Source: Bryoerythrophyllum caledonicum
Lineage: Eukaryota; Streptophyta; Bryopsida; Pottiales; Pottiaceae
Direction: 5' to 3'
Length of the DNA: 64,000 nucleotides
NCBI GenBank assembly: GCA_963971425.1
Contig: OZ020519.1
Coordinates: 12,292,028-12,356,027 of the forward strand
Shown here: piece by piece, positions 22,219-34,160 of the stretch
Numbering within the stretch: the stretch's first letter is position 1
How the letters are laid out: each line of letters begins with the position of its first letter
Program-made: the position numbers and the translations under genes
The notes under the pieces: generated by a model
What the model saw: the letters and a program-made list of their open reading frames with translations, nothing else
Database searches by the model: none
What the model was told of the DNA's origin: nothing

Positions 22219-23417
22219 AATTAATTCCGAAGCTCCAACTGCAATGACAATATCCTCAACTCCTCCAACACAGTACACAGAGAACCCACGCCGGCAAGAA
22301 ATCAAACTGTCAAGACTCCACCAAAACAAAATTAGGGCTTTCACTGGACTTCTCCTGCAGTGAAATTACAAGGCTCTGGAGCCAGAATTCTCTCCGCCAA
22401 CATCATGTCCAAGTGAGGAAAACATGAGACCCAACCCTGGAGGAGGAGGTTGATCAAGGGAGGGAGTCTTCTGAACGTAATGTTGAAGAGGCAAGACTGG
22501 AGGACGTGCGCGTGCATGGCGTGCATGGGGCTACGTAACGCAGAATTCCTGGCCAGCCTGGCGTTCACCTCCCAACGCAAGATGCACTTCCGGATGGATG
22601 AAGTATTTTTTTCCTTTACAACGAAAATTTGACAAAGTGACGTACTACTTTTTTAGTTCAAAGTTTCATTAAGTTCATCAAACTTGGCTTCGTGGAGAGA
22701 AGTGATTGCTTTCATTATTGTAAGTGTTGTAATAATGTTGGTTTGTTAGAATTGGTGTAAGTCTTCACTTCTCCGATCTCCAAAAGAAGTCGACATGAAT
22801 AAAGTGATGGCATAGGTTAGTGGTGTGGAATTGCTTCCGCCTTTCAGGGGTGGACACTATCAATTTAGCCTCTTATTAAGTACTTTTAAATATATTCTTC
22901 TTTTCGAGGACAACATTTCTCCTATTTTGAGGGTACTCTAAGAACAAGGTCTTTAGACTCCACCATGGTTGGGTGGACCATGTTATGTACATATTCATTT
23001 AATCTAATATATATCCTTCAATGTTAAATTTGTTTTAAGATTTTGATTTATAGTTTAAATAGGCATTTTCACAAGTTAAAATGTCTAAAAGCTTAACAAC
23101 TCTTAACTATTTCATAAACATTATGGTTTTAGCCAATCGTTATTTTTCTCATGAAAAGATGTTGACGAATACACATCTTTTGAATGTCAATATCTTTTAC
23201 ACTAGAGTCAACATGCTCTGTTGAAATTTTATCGTAGACTAGCAATTGGCACTTGCTTTGCAACGCATTAGTCTAACCATTTTAATGTAGTTTTTATATT
23301 ACAAACTACATTAAAAAAAAAAGGTAATATGATTCACTGCGCGGTTGATTGTAGCGTTTCTATAGTTCACTGCACGGTTGACCGCGGGGTTGATCGCTCC
23401 GTGGTTCACTGCGCTGA
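22219..23417. other. upstream region of the MFS gene
   Basis: 22219-22640 is less AT-rich and probably contains the promoter and 5' UTR of the minus-strand MFS gene. 22640-23417 is AT-rich without genes. A 13-bp-arm hairpin lies at 23281-23314 (TTTAATGTAGTTT...AAACTACATTAAA). At 23333-23416 a word like TTCACTGCGCGGTTGATC recurs about four times in degenerate form. Confidence 0.35.
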
Positions 23418-23747
23418 TTATGATTTTAGTAGTATGATATCACGAAATGTAGGCCGTTGTAAGGGATCCACATGCCAAGTTGCCAACAAGTGGAAGTTAT
23501 GGTATCTTCCACGAATGGATTGAAATCTTTTGGCAGCGTAGGCCTCTTTCCGCAAAAAAACGACGTCACAGTCACAAGGAGAGTGATCTTCAACTGTAGA
23601 CATCTCCCACAACTGGATACTCCATTCCTCAACTGCTTGAATGTTTCTGGTGGCCTCTAAAACTCCCACCAAACACTTGAAATCCAAAGCATTGGTAGTC
23701 ACCATTAATGTCAACATTCTCGTCATCCCATGGCCTGACAAGCACAT
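23418..23747 (-). pseudogene. possible protein-kinase C-terminal fragment
   Basis: A 109-aa frame whose last third reads LLATWHVDPLQRPTFRDII, close to kinase subdomain XI (W-x-x-DP-x-x-RPTF-x-x-I, containing the conserved Arg). The preceding 80 residues (VLEATRNIQAVEEWSIQLWEMS...) have protein-like composition but match nothing I recognise. None of the upstream kinase motifs (DFG, APE, HRD) are visible in the neighbourhood. It could be the last exon of a decayed kinase-like gene, or chance. Confidence 0.25.
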
Positions 23748-23805
23748 TGGAAGCAGTCCTTATGTACGATGCCATATGGCATCGTGCAGCTCCACATAAC
23801 AATAT

Positions 23806-24033
23806 GTAAGGTAAGACTCATCATAACCAAAGTTATGGAGGGTACCTATTGCTGGCCACCCACTAAACATGGCAACAAGTTTGAAAATTCATAACTAATT
23901 CAGTTTTCATTGGAAAAATATGAAATCACTTGGGTTGGAATTGTAATTCTATTGGCTATCACTGGAAAAATAATAGTAAAATTATCTCCTCTCTCCATAC
24001 ATGCACATTCGGTTTTAGGGGGGCTTACCTTAC
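23806..24033 (-). mobile_element. small DNA element, GTAAGGTAAG-terminus family, copy 1
   Basis: The ends GTAAGGTAAG and GGGGGGCTTACCTTAC are inverted. The interior (TTGGAATTGTAATTCTATTGGCTATC, AAATCACTTGGGTTGG) is the reverse complement of 47290-47420. It is about 228 bp with no coding capacity. Confidence 0.5.
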
Positions 24034-26035
24034 ACCAAATCAACCGCACTACTTGACTTCTTCCGCATCTCAAAATACTAGCAGTCCCTCTCCATCACCT
24101 CCTCCAGCTCGCAATCTGACAGTCCTCCTCAGTCCAATGAACCTTGGAAATTCAACACCCCTTCATTAGTGCCCAACTTCCTCTCAATTTGCTCCAAGTA
24201 ATGCTCACTCCCCATCAATTTGCTCACTCAAGTAATGCTCACTCCTTTATGTCACCCATTCTGCAATAAATCCAACTTTGGAAAGCACTAACCTATGTCA
24301 GACTAGTATAGGCTCAGTGGTGGAACAAGGATACACTTTTTACACACCGGTCTCTAAGTCCATCTACATCCTTGGTTTTAACCCTTAAACGTCACTTAGG
24401 AACCGTACATATAGTTTCTCTCACTAAACAATTGGAAATCTTTTTTTTTAAATCTAATCTAAATACATTTGTTCAAAATGAACACACATGACACTTTCAA
24501 AGGCTACATTAATAACACTTGCATCTTTCATGTTGCCAAAGGGTAGAAGCACGCTACGGCCTATACAAATTTGGCAAAAACAGAGAATTCAATAAAAAAA
24601 AATTGAAAAACAAAAAAAAAATCATTTTGGTTGGTTGGTGATGGAAGTTAACTTGATTTTTCATGTGGGCCTGGATTTTTTGTTATTCAATCTCTTCCAC
24701 AAGGAAGTTTTGAGGAACGCTCAACTTGAGAGGAGGTACTTTGTGACACTAGAAAATTTTAATTTTTAATTTAGAGTCATTTAAAGACATACGAGTTAAA
24801 CAAAAATTAGACCTACCTATAGAATCTTGTTAGCTTCCTCTACCAACTAATAGAAGTGTTAAAAAAACATTTTCAAATTTTTATTGAATTCCCGATTTTT
24901 AGTAATTTTAGTGAATAAAACTACTATTGATTACAAATGGCAAATTGCCCTTGGACACTAGAATCCATTAGTAATGTCAATCATTCCATCAATTTCAATA
25001 ATGAAGTTCTCCTCATTTATGTACCCTTCAAATAAATTTGTTCCGAACATTGGATGTTGTGACATCAAAAGTGGGGTGCTCTAGTGTGCTTAAGCCCCAA
25101 ATATGCAATCTGCCTTCAACCAACTTGTACAACTCTCAATTTAATATACCAAAGAAAATTTGATACGTAAGAATCTACATCTAGAGAGATGTTGTTGACG
25201 CATCTTGTACAACATAAGTGCCTCAAGATTGCCCCGGGTATCAAAGGGTATCATCTAGTACCGCATAGATATCAGCCGACAAGTGTATATTGTAAACTAA
25301 GGTAGAGGCACCATATTCGGATTGGCCACCCAATTGTGATCGGTAGAATATGCACGGAATGGTGCATGAAAACCGTACATGCATGAAATTGTGAATCAAG
25401 CGACCCAAAACCAACAACTTCAAATCTGAAAACCCTAGTCATTATCGGCATTGGGTCATAAAGTGTGCAATTTGAGTTGCTCCACCTCAATTGAGCTCTC
25501 ATTGGTGGCCTTGCCTTGAAAGTTGAACAAGGCTAGTCGGCATTGGGTACCTCCATGAGTTGGTTATCCATGACATGTATTCTCTCTTTTACTCACTCTC
25601 GCGTGTTGGCATTAGGCAAAGGAGGGCACCAAATCTCACCTACTCTACAGTTTGATTGTGGGCTTTGGCGGTTTTTGAGTTTTTAAATTCTATATCAATT
25701 GCAACTCTTCGAGATTACATTCGAAAAAATATTTGTTGAGTTTCATTCCTAATTCCGCATATTTCTACATAAATGTTTTTGACAGTCATTTGAGTCCCCA
25801 ACTGGCTTAAGTGAACGAAATTGGGTGCCTCCACCTTACTATGCATTCCGCCATGAAATTTCACAACATTGTTGTTGTAAAACATGTGAAGGCTGCCCGC
25901 GTTTACCAGCATGTTACAAAGGCTAATTTCATGGCCATATCAATATATTCAATTTCAATGGCTCTCACTAACCCCCAGGCTTTGTACCTGTTATATGTCA
26001 AATTGAACGCCTCTTATTCATTCTTGTGTCAAGGG
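24034..26035. other. intergenic, with one dispersed repeat
   Basis: No gene is seen. About 25486-25830 is an inverted, diverged copy of 32640-32985; both include TATGCGGAATTAGGAATGAA (in one orientation) and GGTGCCCTCCTTTGCC. The rest is AT-rich and unrecognised. Confidence 0.4.
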
Positions 26036-26188
26036 TTAACCCCTAAAGAACCATTTCCCCTGGAGGACATTTCCATTTTTGGCAGGTTCTTTATATGGTC
26101 TCAATTTTTATCATGAGTTTTTGGATTTTAAAAATTAAGATGCAGTATAGTAGTAGCTTTGTGGGGAAAAAAAAATTCACACTGGACC
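26036..26188 (-). repeat. TTAA-family MITE, end fragment B
   Basis: TTAA-CCCCTAAAGAACCATTTC is a family terminus, equivalent to the right end of the copy at 31558-32122 in reverse. The fragment stops after about 150 bp where the host repeat at 26190 begins, so it was truncated by that insertion. Confidence 0.5.
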
Positions 26189-26650
26189 TTGAACCCTTTA
26201 CGGCCCATGTATGTTTATGGAAAAACCAAGATTTTTGCTAATTTTTTTACTTGAACTGGATTTGATGGAAATAAAATGCCTAATATTAATATCTAACCTT
26301 ACAAAATTGAACTTAATCCATGACCTCAACCCATGACCTGAATTTTGGGGAAATTTTGCACAACATCCAATGGTTGATGGAATAGATTATAGTGTTTAAA
26401 GTTACCGTATATTGGTAGTGAAAATTGTGGATTTTGGAGGGTGCACTACTTTAACCATCAATAGATTCTTACAAGAATTTTTTTACTTTGAATAAGAGGA
26501 GTTCACATGTGCACTAGGTTGATAGCTTTGCATTGACATATCATATGTGAAGAAACATTTATACATAGTTATTGGTGATTTTTTTCCTTTTTTCTACTTG
26601 ATTGTATGTAATAATGTTCCAACCTTATACGAATCAAAACGGAAGTTTTG

Positions 26651-26654
26651 TATG
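26651..26654. repeat. left target-site duplication candidate (TATG)
   Basis: TATG immediately precedes TAACATGG at the left end. The same TATG occurs at 38363-38366. Because the palindrome ends in TA at the right, the minimal duplication is TG and the maximal is TATG. Confidence 0.45.
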
Positions 26655-27028
26655 TAACATGGAATTCGCTAAATATGCACTTGGTCAATTTTACTTCACT
26701 CCTTCGCTGCATATAGTTAACTCATCCAAATCAATGTAACCATGAATTTTTTTGGGAGTGCGGAGATATTGGACATTGGTAACCACATACATAAAAGCCA
26801 TTGTTTAATTTAAGGTAAGACACAACATCACTTTTTTCAATTGTTCTCCATACATCTTGCAACTTATGCAACCACTTTCATGTCATTTTTATATTATATC
26901 ATTGCATACTAAAAATATTACAACTTTGATCTACTCTTCCTAAAACTAAAATAAATCCACAATCAGGAACTAAACATCACTAGATTCTGTCTTATATAAG
27001 ATACGTAGATTTCTATTTCCTTATAAAC

Positions 27029-27034
<6 letters not shown>

Positions 27035-27060
<26 letters not shown>

Positions 27061-27078
27061 CTCTCTCTCTCTCTCTCT
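27035..27078. repeat. compound microsatellite (AT)13(CT)9
   Basis: The mirror in the right arm (37941-37984) has the same total length but reads (AG)10(AT)12, a one-base difference (27059 A against 37960 G). Such unstable sequence is expected to drift quickly in length. Confidence 0.85.
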
Positions 27079-27404
27079 AATAATATGCATAAATTCTCGA
27101 CTACATACCATTTTCTATATCCTTCTAAATACTATTTTCTACTCTATTTTTCTATGTCTCACCCTCCAATATCACACATGGCTATATTTTTGCCATTATA
27201 ATGCCACAACCAACATGCTCCTTGGTCTCCCCAAATAGCATCATCCGATGCTCCGCATCCACTTCAGACGATAATGACGCTTCGAACCGCTAAGTTGATG
27301 TAGCCCTTCCAGCACAAATAACACACTCTGCAATTAAGAAGGAATGGCCTTCTCCCAAAGTCCTACCACGCACACAACTTGGCAAACTTGTTGAGGGACT
27401 ACCC

Positions 27405-28334
27405 TTGACCCCTAAATTTCCAAGATTAACCTTGAAGGACCGGGCAGGTTCCTCTTGTGTCAATCTTTAGCATTCTTTTTCAAAAAATTATCGTAGACGG
27501 ACGTTACTAAAAGCTTTGTGTGAGTCCAAGTTTTTCCCCAATCCGACATTTAATGAAAAAGTTATACGGTTTTGAAGTTCAAATGGGGAGAGCGGGCCCG
27601 TCGGGCAACTCCAAAAACTTTTGCTAAGACACTCTATTGAAGGTGATATTTTCAACAACGACAAATAATATTATTTCCTTTCATGTTGTCAAGAAAAATC
27701 TCTTGTCTTTAGTGAGAAATAGCATATGAATCCAAGTCATACATTTTCACACATTGTCGCACATTGTCGGGCTAAGTACCAAAAAATCTTCTTCTTTTCC
27801 ACATAAAACTTAGTGATCTTCATGTTTTTACTTTTTTATTTTCCCCACGGCATTGTGTGGTGTAAACCTTTCCATTGACCATTCGGATTCTCATTCTAGA
27901 ACATATTAGGTTCACAAAAAAATAAAACGTGAATTGATAGTTTTTGAACCTCCACTCCTTGCACAATTTTTTTGAAAATGCTACAACTCTCTCCAACCTC
28001 TAAAATTTTGTGAACAAGGAGTTGATTGCATGTTCAACATGATTGTAATAGATTAACATATTGTGTAGTGCAAAAAATTCACAACAAGTGATGTCAAAGT
28101 CAGCTGATCCTCTCAAAGCATTAAAGAAAATGACATCTTCCTACATTTCAAACGCTATAATCTTCCGATCCGTACGGTCAAAAAATGTGAAATTTTGCAG
28201 GCATGTTAATGACTCAGTCGTGTTCAAGATCCTACGGTCAAAACTTGAAAAAAAGACCCGGAGTTTCTCCTTTACACCCTACAACAGAATCTACATTTTT
28301 AAGGCGGGTTTTGTCAAGAAACTCTAGGTGTTAA
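27405..28334 (-). mobile_element. TTAA-family MITE, copy D (left arm)
   Basis: TTGA-CCCCTAAATTTCC at the left and GAAACTCTAGGTG-TTAA at the right. The core (GGTCAAAAAATGTGAAATTT, ATCCGTACGGTCAAA) is in reverse orientation. About 930 bp, non-coding. Mirrored at 36685-37614. Confidence 0.65.
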
Positions 28335-28355
28335 GAAAAATCAATGCAACAAAGG

Positions 28356-28509
28356 GAGGGGTCGAGGCCCTCGACCTCTCTTGCCATGCAACAAAGAGGA
28401 GGGGTCGAGGCCTCGACCCCTCTTGCCATACAACACAAGGCCATACAACACAAGGCCATACAACACAAGGCCATACAACACAAGGGAGGGGTCGAGGCCT
28501 CGACCCCTC
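28356..28509. repeat. hairpin cluster with 15-bp tandem repeat (left arm)
   Basis: Perfect 24-bp palindromes (half-site GAGGGGTCGAGG) occupy 28399-28422 and 28486-28509; a 25-bp imperfect one is at 28356-28380. Between the last two, GCCATACAACACAAG is repeated exactly four times (28425-28484). It is a GC-rich island in otherwise AT-rich DNA. The frames crossing it are artefacts of the repeat. Confidence 0.9.
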
Positions 28510-28889
28510 TTCTTCTACGCAAAGGAATTACGCAACAACTTTGAAAGCTCACATACCTTGCACATGTCTTGATAGAAAAAACCCAAAGATCGCGGGACGC
28601 CAATCAACCACCGCATCGTTTCGTCCACCGCTTCAAAAAAAAAACAAAACGACCTTCAAGTCTATGCGGAAATCCTATGAAGCAAAACACTCTTCTACCA
28701 AATGAATCCTCGACGTTAGCTTGGATCCTTATATACTTCCAAATTGAATCTATATTTAATAATATTTTTCAACAAACACTTTAAAAAATCCTATAATCCA
28801 TCATTTGAACATTGTACTTGTTTGAGTCACTATTAGAAGGTCAAAAATAGATAATGAAATTAGAATCAAGATATTTCATCACGACAACA

Positions 28890-29210
28890 TGTGGGGCCCA
28901 CACGAAGTTCATATTAACTACTTTTTCCCATAACTTCGTATCATCATAACTTATACCCGAATGGAATATTCGATGACTTTGGAGCAAAGGTGAAGTATGG
29001 TACGGTGGGTCCCACCACATGGATGCTTTGTGGATCAAAATTCCAACAATGCAAATATGATCATTGGTGTGTGAAGATCTACCGGATATAAATAGTATGT
29101 GGGGCCCACGTGGGACCCACCGGACACATTTGTTTCAATATTTTGAGTTATCTTTCTTATTGAATATATGAGTCCATGCTTGTAGTTACGATTTGGTGGA
29201 TCCCACCTTG
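28890..29210. repeat. GGGCCCAC/GGGTCCCACC palindrome cluster (left arm)
   Basis: Short palindromic words recur: GTGGGGCCCACAC, GGTGGGTCCCACCAC, GTGGGGCCCACGTGGGACCC and GGTGGATCCCACC. Each can form a small hairpin. Similar words are common in subterminal regions of plant DNA transposons. No gene is present. Confidence 0.5.
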
Positions 29211-29467
29211 GTCAGCGTATCCATATGACTTAAGATGTCATTATCTTATCTTTTTTCTTTTTTTTCTCTTGAGATGATAGTTTATATTTTTAAGTCAGAT
29301 CTTATCTCTTACCTCTTTTTTAACTGAAAACTCTTCTTTTCAATCTTTTGTTACAGTATAGTAGTTAAGCATTTGTTTGTCATGAAAATATTCCATGTTT
29401 TAATGACAATTAGTTTATATATAAGAAATGGTTGAAAAAAGTGAATTTCAAGTTGAATTGACGTCAA

Positions 29468-29672
29468 AATGGCATCACCATAACATGTGACAAAACACAT
29501 ATTCTAATGATGTAACATTCACGTTGCAATGGCATAAAATTTCATCGAAATGACATAAATCGACATGAGTTAGAATGACATTAACATAAAACAAATATGA
29601 CATGACATAGATAGTAGTGAGAATGACATGAAAATTATATTAGAATTACATCAACATAACATGCTCCAAATA
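29468..29672. repeat. AATGACAT-type imperfect tandem array (left arm)
   Basis: About eight units of 20-26 bp each begin with AATGRCAT or a close variant (AATGGCATC, AATGATGTAACAT, AATGGCATAA, AATGACATAAAT, AATGACATTAACAT, ATGACATGACAT, AATGACATGAAA, AATTACATCAACAT). Mirrored at 35347-35551. It could be a subterminal binding array; it does not code. Confidence 0.5.
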
Positions 29673-29914
29673 ATAACAAAGTATCAAGATAGCATCAAAT
29701 CAATGTTGACTAGACATTTTGTCCACATAATATCATAATAATAAGTGCACAAATAACATTAACTTATTGCTAGTTAAATGTATGAATAATGCGTGCGTTA
29801 TGAGATTGTTGGTCTTTTTGATATCAAGTCGATAACAAAATGACTGAATTTAATTTTACTAATGTGAGAGCACATAGAAAATTTGATTTTCTTTGGGACA
29901 AACTTCATGGTCCT

Positions 29915-30858
29915 CCATCCTCAAATGAAAAAAGTTTTAAGGTGGGTTTCTGCAAATCTCGGGCACGTTCCCATAGTTGCAGCTTATATAAAAGATTCTT
30001 GAATTTTTTTACAAAGATGCAAGAAGACAAGAGGTGCATGGGAATCTAATTTTTATTCTCATTGGAGCTAGAAAAAAAAGTCGTGCCATCTCAAATTAAA
30101 ACTTCCCAAGTGCGGGCAAGTCGGGCAACTCCAAAAACTTTCAGTAGGACATTGTATTCAATGTGAGGTTTTCAATACTAGAAAGTGATATAATTTCCTT
30201 TCATATTGTCAAAAAAAATTCTTGTTTGTGGTGAAAAATAGCATATCAACCCAAGTCAAACATTTTCACACATCGTCACATTTTGTTGGGCAAGGGACCA
30301 AAGAAACTTCTTGTCCACATTAAACTTAGAGATCTTCATTTTTTCAACTTCTCATTTTTTCCAAAACAACTTATGGTGGCTACCTTCTTATTAACCATTT
30401 GGATTATCATTCTAACACATATTAGATTCACAAGAAAACAAAACGTGAATTGGCACTTTTTGAACCTCCTCTCCTTGTACAATTTTTACAAAATATGCTA
30501 CATCCTTTTTCTATCTCTAAAAATTGGTGTACAAGGAACTAATATCATGCTTAACATGATGGTAATGAATTTAGGCCATGAGTAGTGCAAAAACATGACA
30601 CCAAGTGAAGTCAAAGTTTGCCAATCCACTCAATGCAAGGATGAAAATAGACCACTTCCTCAACTTCAAACACTATAATCTTTCAATTAGTACGGTCAAA
30701 GTTGATGGAATCTTGTGAGTATGTTACTCAATGGGTCTTAATTGAGAACCTACAGTTTTGAACTAGAGATAAACGTTTTTGTTTCCTTAGTTACTCATTG
30801 CAATAGAGTCAACAGTTTTGAAGTGCTTTTGGTGTGAAATTTGCAAGGGTATTTGGGG
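29915..30858 (-). mobile_element. TTAA-family MITE, copy E (left arm)
   Basis: The body aligns with the copy at 57814-58752 (ATGAAAAAAG, GGGCACGTTCCCAT, AAGATGCAAGAAGACAAGAG and the reverse core AGTACGGTCAAA). The inner terminus is GTATTTGGGG followed by CTTAG. The left end is decayed and approximate. Mirrored at 34161-35104. Confidence 0.55.
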
Positions 30859-31557
30859 CTTAGTCAAACCTGTCTTTATATTTGTGCTAGGGATATGTCA
30901 CTGTATTCTTAAAATATTGATTTTCAAAGCCTCTAATAGTGGTGCTGGTTCCTTTCTTTAAGCTGTGATTGATTGTTGAAGATGGCACTTTGGTGGACTT
31001 TGACCACTGTTTGGTTGTTATCGTACCACTGTATTGAATGAAATCTGCTCAAACTCCAATGCAAATATCAAAGTGCAGCTGTCCCTTTGGTGTTTGTGTT
31101 TGTGGTGCCTGATACATGTTTTTGTAAAACCAAGAGTTGTGATAATTTTTTCCTTTTAATTGAATGTGATAAATGTATGATGGCACAATTTGACCTAATC
31201 CCTATGGGACTATTTGTACCCACAAGGTACACTTCGAGTTTGGGCAAGTTCTCAAAATTGATATTTTGCAGGACTCTTTTTGGGTATATAATTTAATATA
31301 GATATATGACTTCTCATTGTAGAGATGTTTTCTTTTTGTTTTTGATTGGATTTATTGAAAATAAGTTGTTGTAGTTTGAACACCAAATGCTTGACTCTAA
31401 GGTTGTTGTGCAAGATACCATATACCTCAATTGTACTACATTGGAGTTGAATAGTTCATTTATTTGAGGCATGGAACAATGATTAAAGTTTTGTTGCAAT
31501 CTTCTTGTATGTTCCCCTTTCTCTAGAAGATCCTTAGGTCCAACTACAAAACAATTC

Positions 31558-32122
31558 TTAATCCCTAAAGGACCACGGCCAATTTTGCTCTAAAATTGCC
31601 ACTGTTAAAAAGAGGCTTGGAATTTACATTTTAAAGTAGAACTTTGGACTTTTAACCGTAATATCTTAAAACATACTTCTATATAAAATGCCATAATTTT
31701 TTGATTGCATCCACCATACGGATATGAAGATGATAAGATTTGAAGTGTAAATCTCCCCCCCTTTGCCTGACAATGTGAAAATATTTGACTTGGGTTAAAA
31801 TGTTATTTTACACTAAAGACAAGGATTTTTTTCAACATTTTTGAAGAAGGTAATATTCTCTATGTGTATGAAAAATCTCAATGTCAATTGAAACTTCAAG
31901 CAATAAATTTGGAGCAACCCGGCGTCCTCATTTTTTACTTTGAAGAATATTAACTTTTACACCATGAATTGAAAAAATAAAATAAAAAATTCTCCACAAC
32001 CTCTTATCGGGGCCAATCTAGTATAAAAACTTCATTTGAAAAAGGATATTTTTTTGAGTTTTAGGAACTTGTTCAAAATTCAAAAACGCCTCCCCAAGGA
32101 GAAATGGTCCTTTAGGGGTTAA
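31558..32122 (+). mobile_element. TTAA-family MITE, short copy F
   Basis: TTAA-TCCCTAAAGGACC at the left and GGTCCTTTAGGGG-TTAA at the right give near-perfect termini. It is 565 bp because the family's central part is missing. Non-coding. Confidence 0.75.
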
Positions 32123-32639
32123 TGTATGAGCACATCTCCCAAGGTAGTCAAGTGACATTCATAGTCATGGAATTGAAGAGGGACTAAAAAGTACTTTCCT
32201 TCTAACCAGCTCCATCCATATGAAGTCGATCAGAGGCATGCCGTACCCCAGGGTCAGATTTGGCTTTCAATAATTCTAGAAATAGCTGCCGGATTTTTTG
32301 GGAAATTTACTTTACATACATCAAAATTTTAACACGGTGAAAAAAGTATTTTGAAGAATATACTATTTTAGAACTTTATCCAACCTCTATTTTTAGAAGT
32401 AAATAATTATTCGACACAAGAGTGCAGAATTTGACCCTAGGGTACAATATGTGCTGTCAATGATATCATATTCCAAGGTAAGAGGCCCTTAATGAGCGGA
32501 TTGCACCACACATAGGTGGTGAAAAGAGAAGCTCTTAAGAATCAAATGAAAACAAACTCCGATCAAATTTTGCACTCAAACAATATGTGAGAAGAATCTA
32601 CCTCCCACAGTCTGACATCTAAGGTGGAAGTACCCAATT

Positions 32640-32985
32640 CTGATCACTTAAGCTAGTTGGGGTCTCAAATGACATGGTATGTGAAAAAAATTATGTAGAA
32701 AGATGCGGAATTAGGAATGAAACTCAACAAACATTTTTTCAAATTTAATCTCGAAGGTGGCAAATTGATATGGAATTTAGAAGCTCAAAATCCACTAGAG
32801 CCTATAATTGTATTGTTAAGTAGGTGAGATATGGTGCCCTCCTTTGCCCAATGCCAATAAGTGGTAGCGAGTACAAGAGAGAAGACATGCCATGGATAAT
32901 CAACACATGCATGACCCAAAACCAACCGGCCCTTGTTTGACTTTCGAGGCAAGACCACCAATGAGAAATTGACACCAAAGTAACC
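32640..32985 (+). repeat. dispersed repeat, inverted relative of 25486-25830
   Basis: Long shared segments occur in opposite orientation: AGTTGGGGTCTCAAATGAC, GCGGAATTAGGAATGAAACT and GGTGCCCTCCTTTGCCCAAT. It ends against a TTAA-family terminus (GGTCCTTTAGGGATTAA, 33021-33037). Confidence 0.6.
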
Positions 32986-34160
32986 TGACCAAACCTTCAA
33001 TTTGCCATTTTGTGACACTTGGTCCTTTAGGGATTAAGCCCAAATTCTCTCCGAACTATTTTTCCCACTCTTTATAAAAGAAACGCTCTCTTGTCCAGTA
33101 GGAACATGGGTCATAACAATTTTTGGCTTCCCATCATACCATGAGTTGTGTTGTGATGACTCTCGGATGGTTCTCAGCTGACTCACATTCTTTGCAAACC
33201 AGGCAACTTCCCAACCTGTTCCTTTATCATTTCTATTTGCCCTTTACCTTGCCACGAAAAGAAAATGATTCCATTTCACACACCCACTTACACATTATGT
33301 TGCAATAAATTGCCTCCCTGTTGGAATGGATGGAGTATGGCAACAAGTTTGAGATAGTGCTGTTTGTTTTGTTTACACATTCTGTTACAATAAATTGCCT
33401 CCCTCTTCCAATGAAAAACAAAACTTGGATTTTCTCGCCTTGGGATCTTCAAGTTGACTGCTACAAGATGACATTGAAAACATAAAAATACAGTTTTTTT
33501 CTTCCGTGCAAAGACAAGGTCAGAATACTTAGTCTCAAGATAATGGCATATTTTATGACACATTGCATGAGTATTATGGATCTAGGTTCAAACTTGTGTT
33601 AGGTCATTGCATGCCATGATTTACAAGAAATGGAAGTGTTTGGTAAAAGAGAAATGGACTTTGCAAAGACTAGGAATATAGATAGAAGTCATTAACTTCA
33701 AAACCTATTTCAATTTCTAAAATAAAAAATGATCATTAGATATTAAATTCGAATGGTGGATGACAACGATATGCCCTCTACTATTAGAAAAACAATAAAT
33801 TAATGAAGTAAAGACATTATTTTCTACACGTTTTCCAATAAGACCATGGAGCTTGCTACTTACTTAAAATTACTGATGCCCACCTTAATATAATGCCTTG
33901 TTGTACTTCAAAGTAGAAATATTCACCACTTTATAGAACCACAATTGTCGTAATTACCCTTTCCAAAAACTGCTCTGGATGGCAAATTATTTTCCTTCAA
34001 AGCCAAAATTGAAAGAAAAATAGCGTACTTCAACCAAGCATCTACTAATGCAAATCTACATCGAAAAATCCAAAGGAAACTCTTATATTTTGACACCATC
34101 CAAACCTGAATAAACCCTTGTAGAGCCCACAGCACAACACGTCATTGTGTCAAAGTAAAC

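Larger units (their letters stand above)
26655..30858 (+). repeat. left arm of the palindrome
   Basis: Order from the outside: 750 bp of unrecognised sequence with an (AT)13(CT)9 microsatellite at 27035-27078; a TTAA-family element (27405-28334); about 1.6 kb with the hairpin cluster (28356-28509), GGGCCCAC-type palindromes (28890-29210) and an AATGACAT-rich array (29468-29672); and a second TTAA-family element (about 29915-30858) whose terminus is also the arm boundary. Confidence 0.85.
30859..34160. other. spacer between palindrome arms
   Basis: Single-copy relative to the arms and without genes. It holds a short TTAA-family copy (31558-32122), the 32640-32985 repeat (inverted relative of 25486-25830) and a TTAA-family end at about 32985-33037. 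A direct repeat near 33296-33320 and 33376-33410 shares TACAATAAATTGCCTCCCT-like words. No open frame is convincing. Confidence 0.5.

Noticed and set aside
23281-23314. Hairpin as a terminator or small-RNA precursor
   Set aside because: It is only a 13-bp stem in AT-rich DNA with no gene next to it; chance formation is likely.
28425-28484. Regular direct repeats as a possible CRISPR array
   Set aside because: Repeats are 15 bp, directly adjacent with no spacers, in a eukaryotic genome.
28328-28705. 125-aa frame with repeated HTTQG in the left arm, and its mirror at 36314-36691
   Set aside because: The repetition comes directly from the 4 x 15-bp repeat and the palindromes; three frames on both strands are open across it, and nothing resembles a protein domain.
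30283-30585. 100-aa hydrophobic frame (mirror 34434-34736)
   Set aside because: It lies within the body of a TTAA-family MITE; other copies of the family do not keep the frame.
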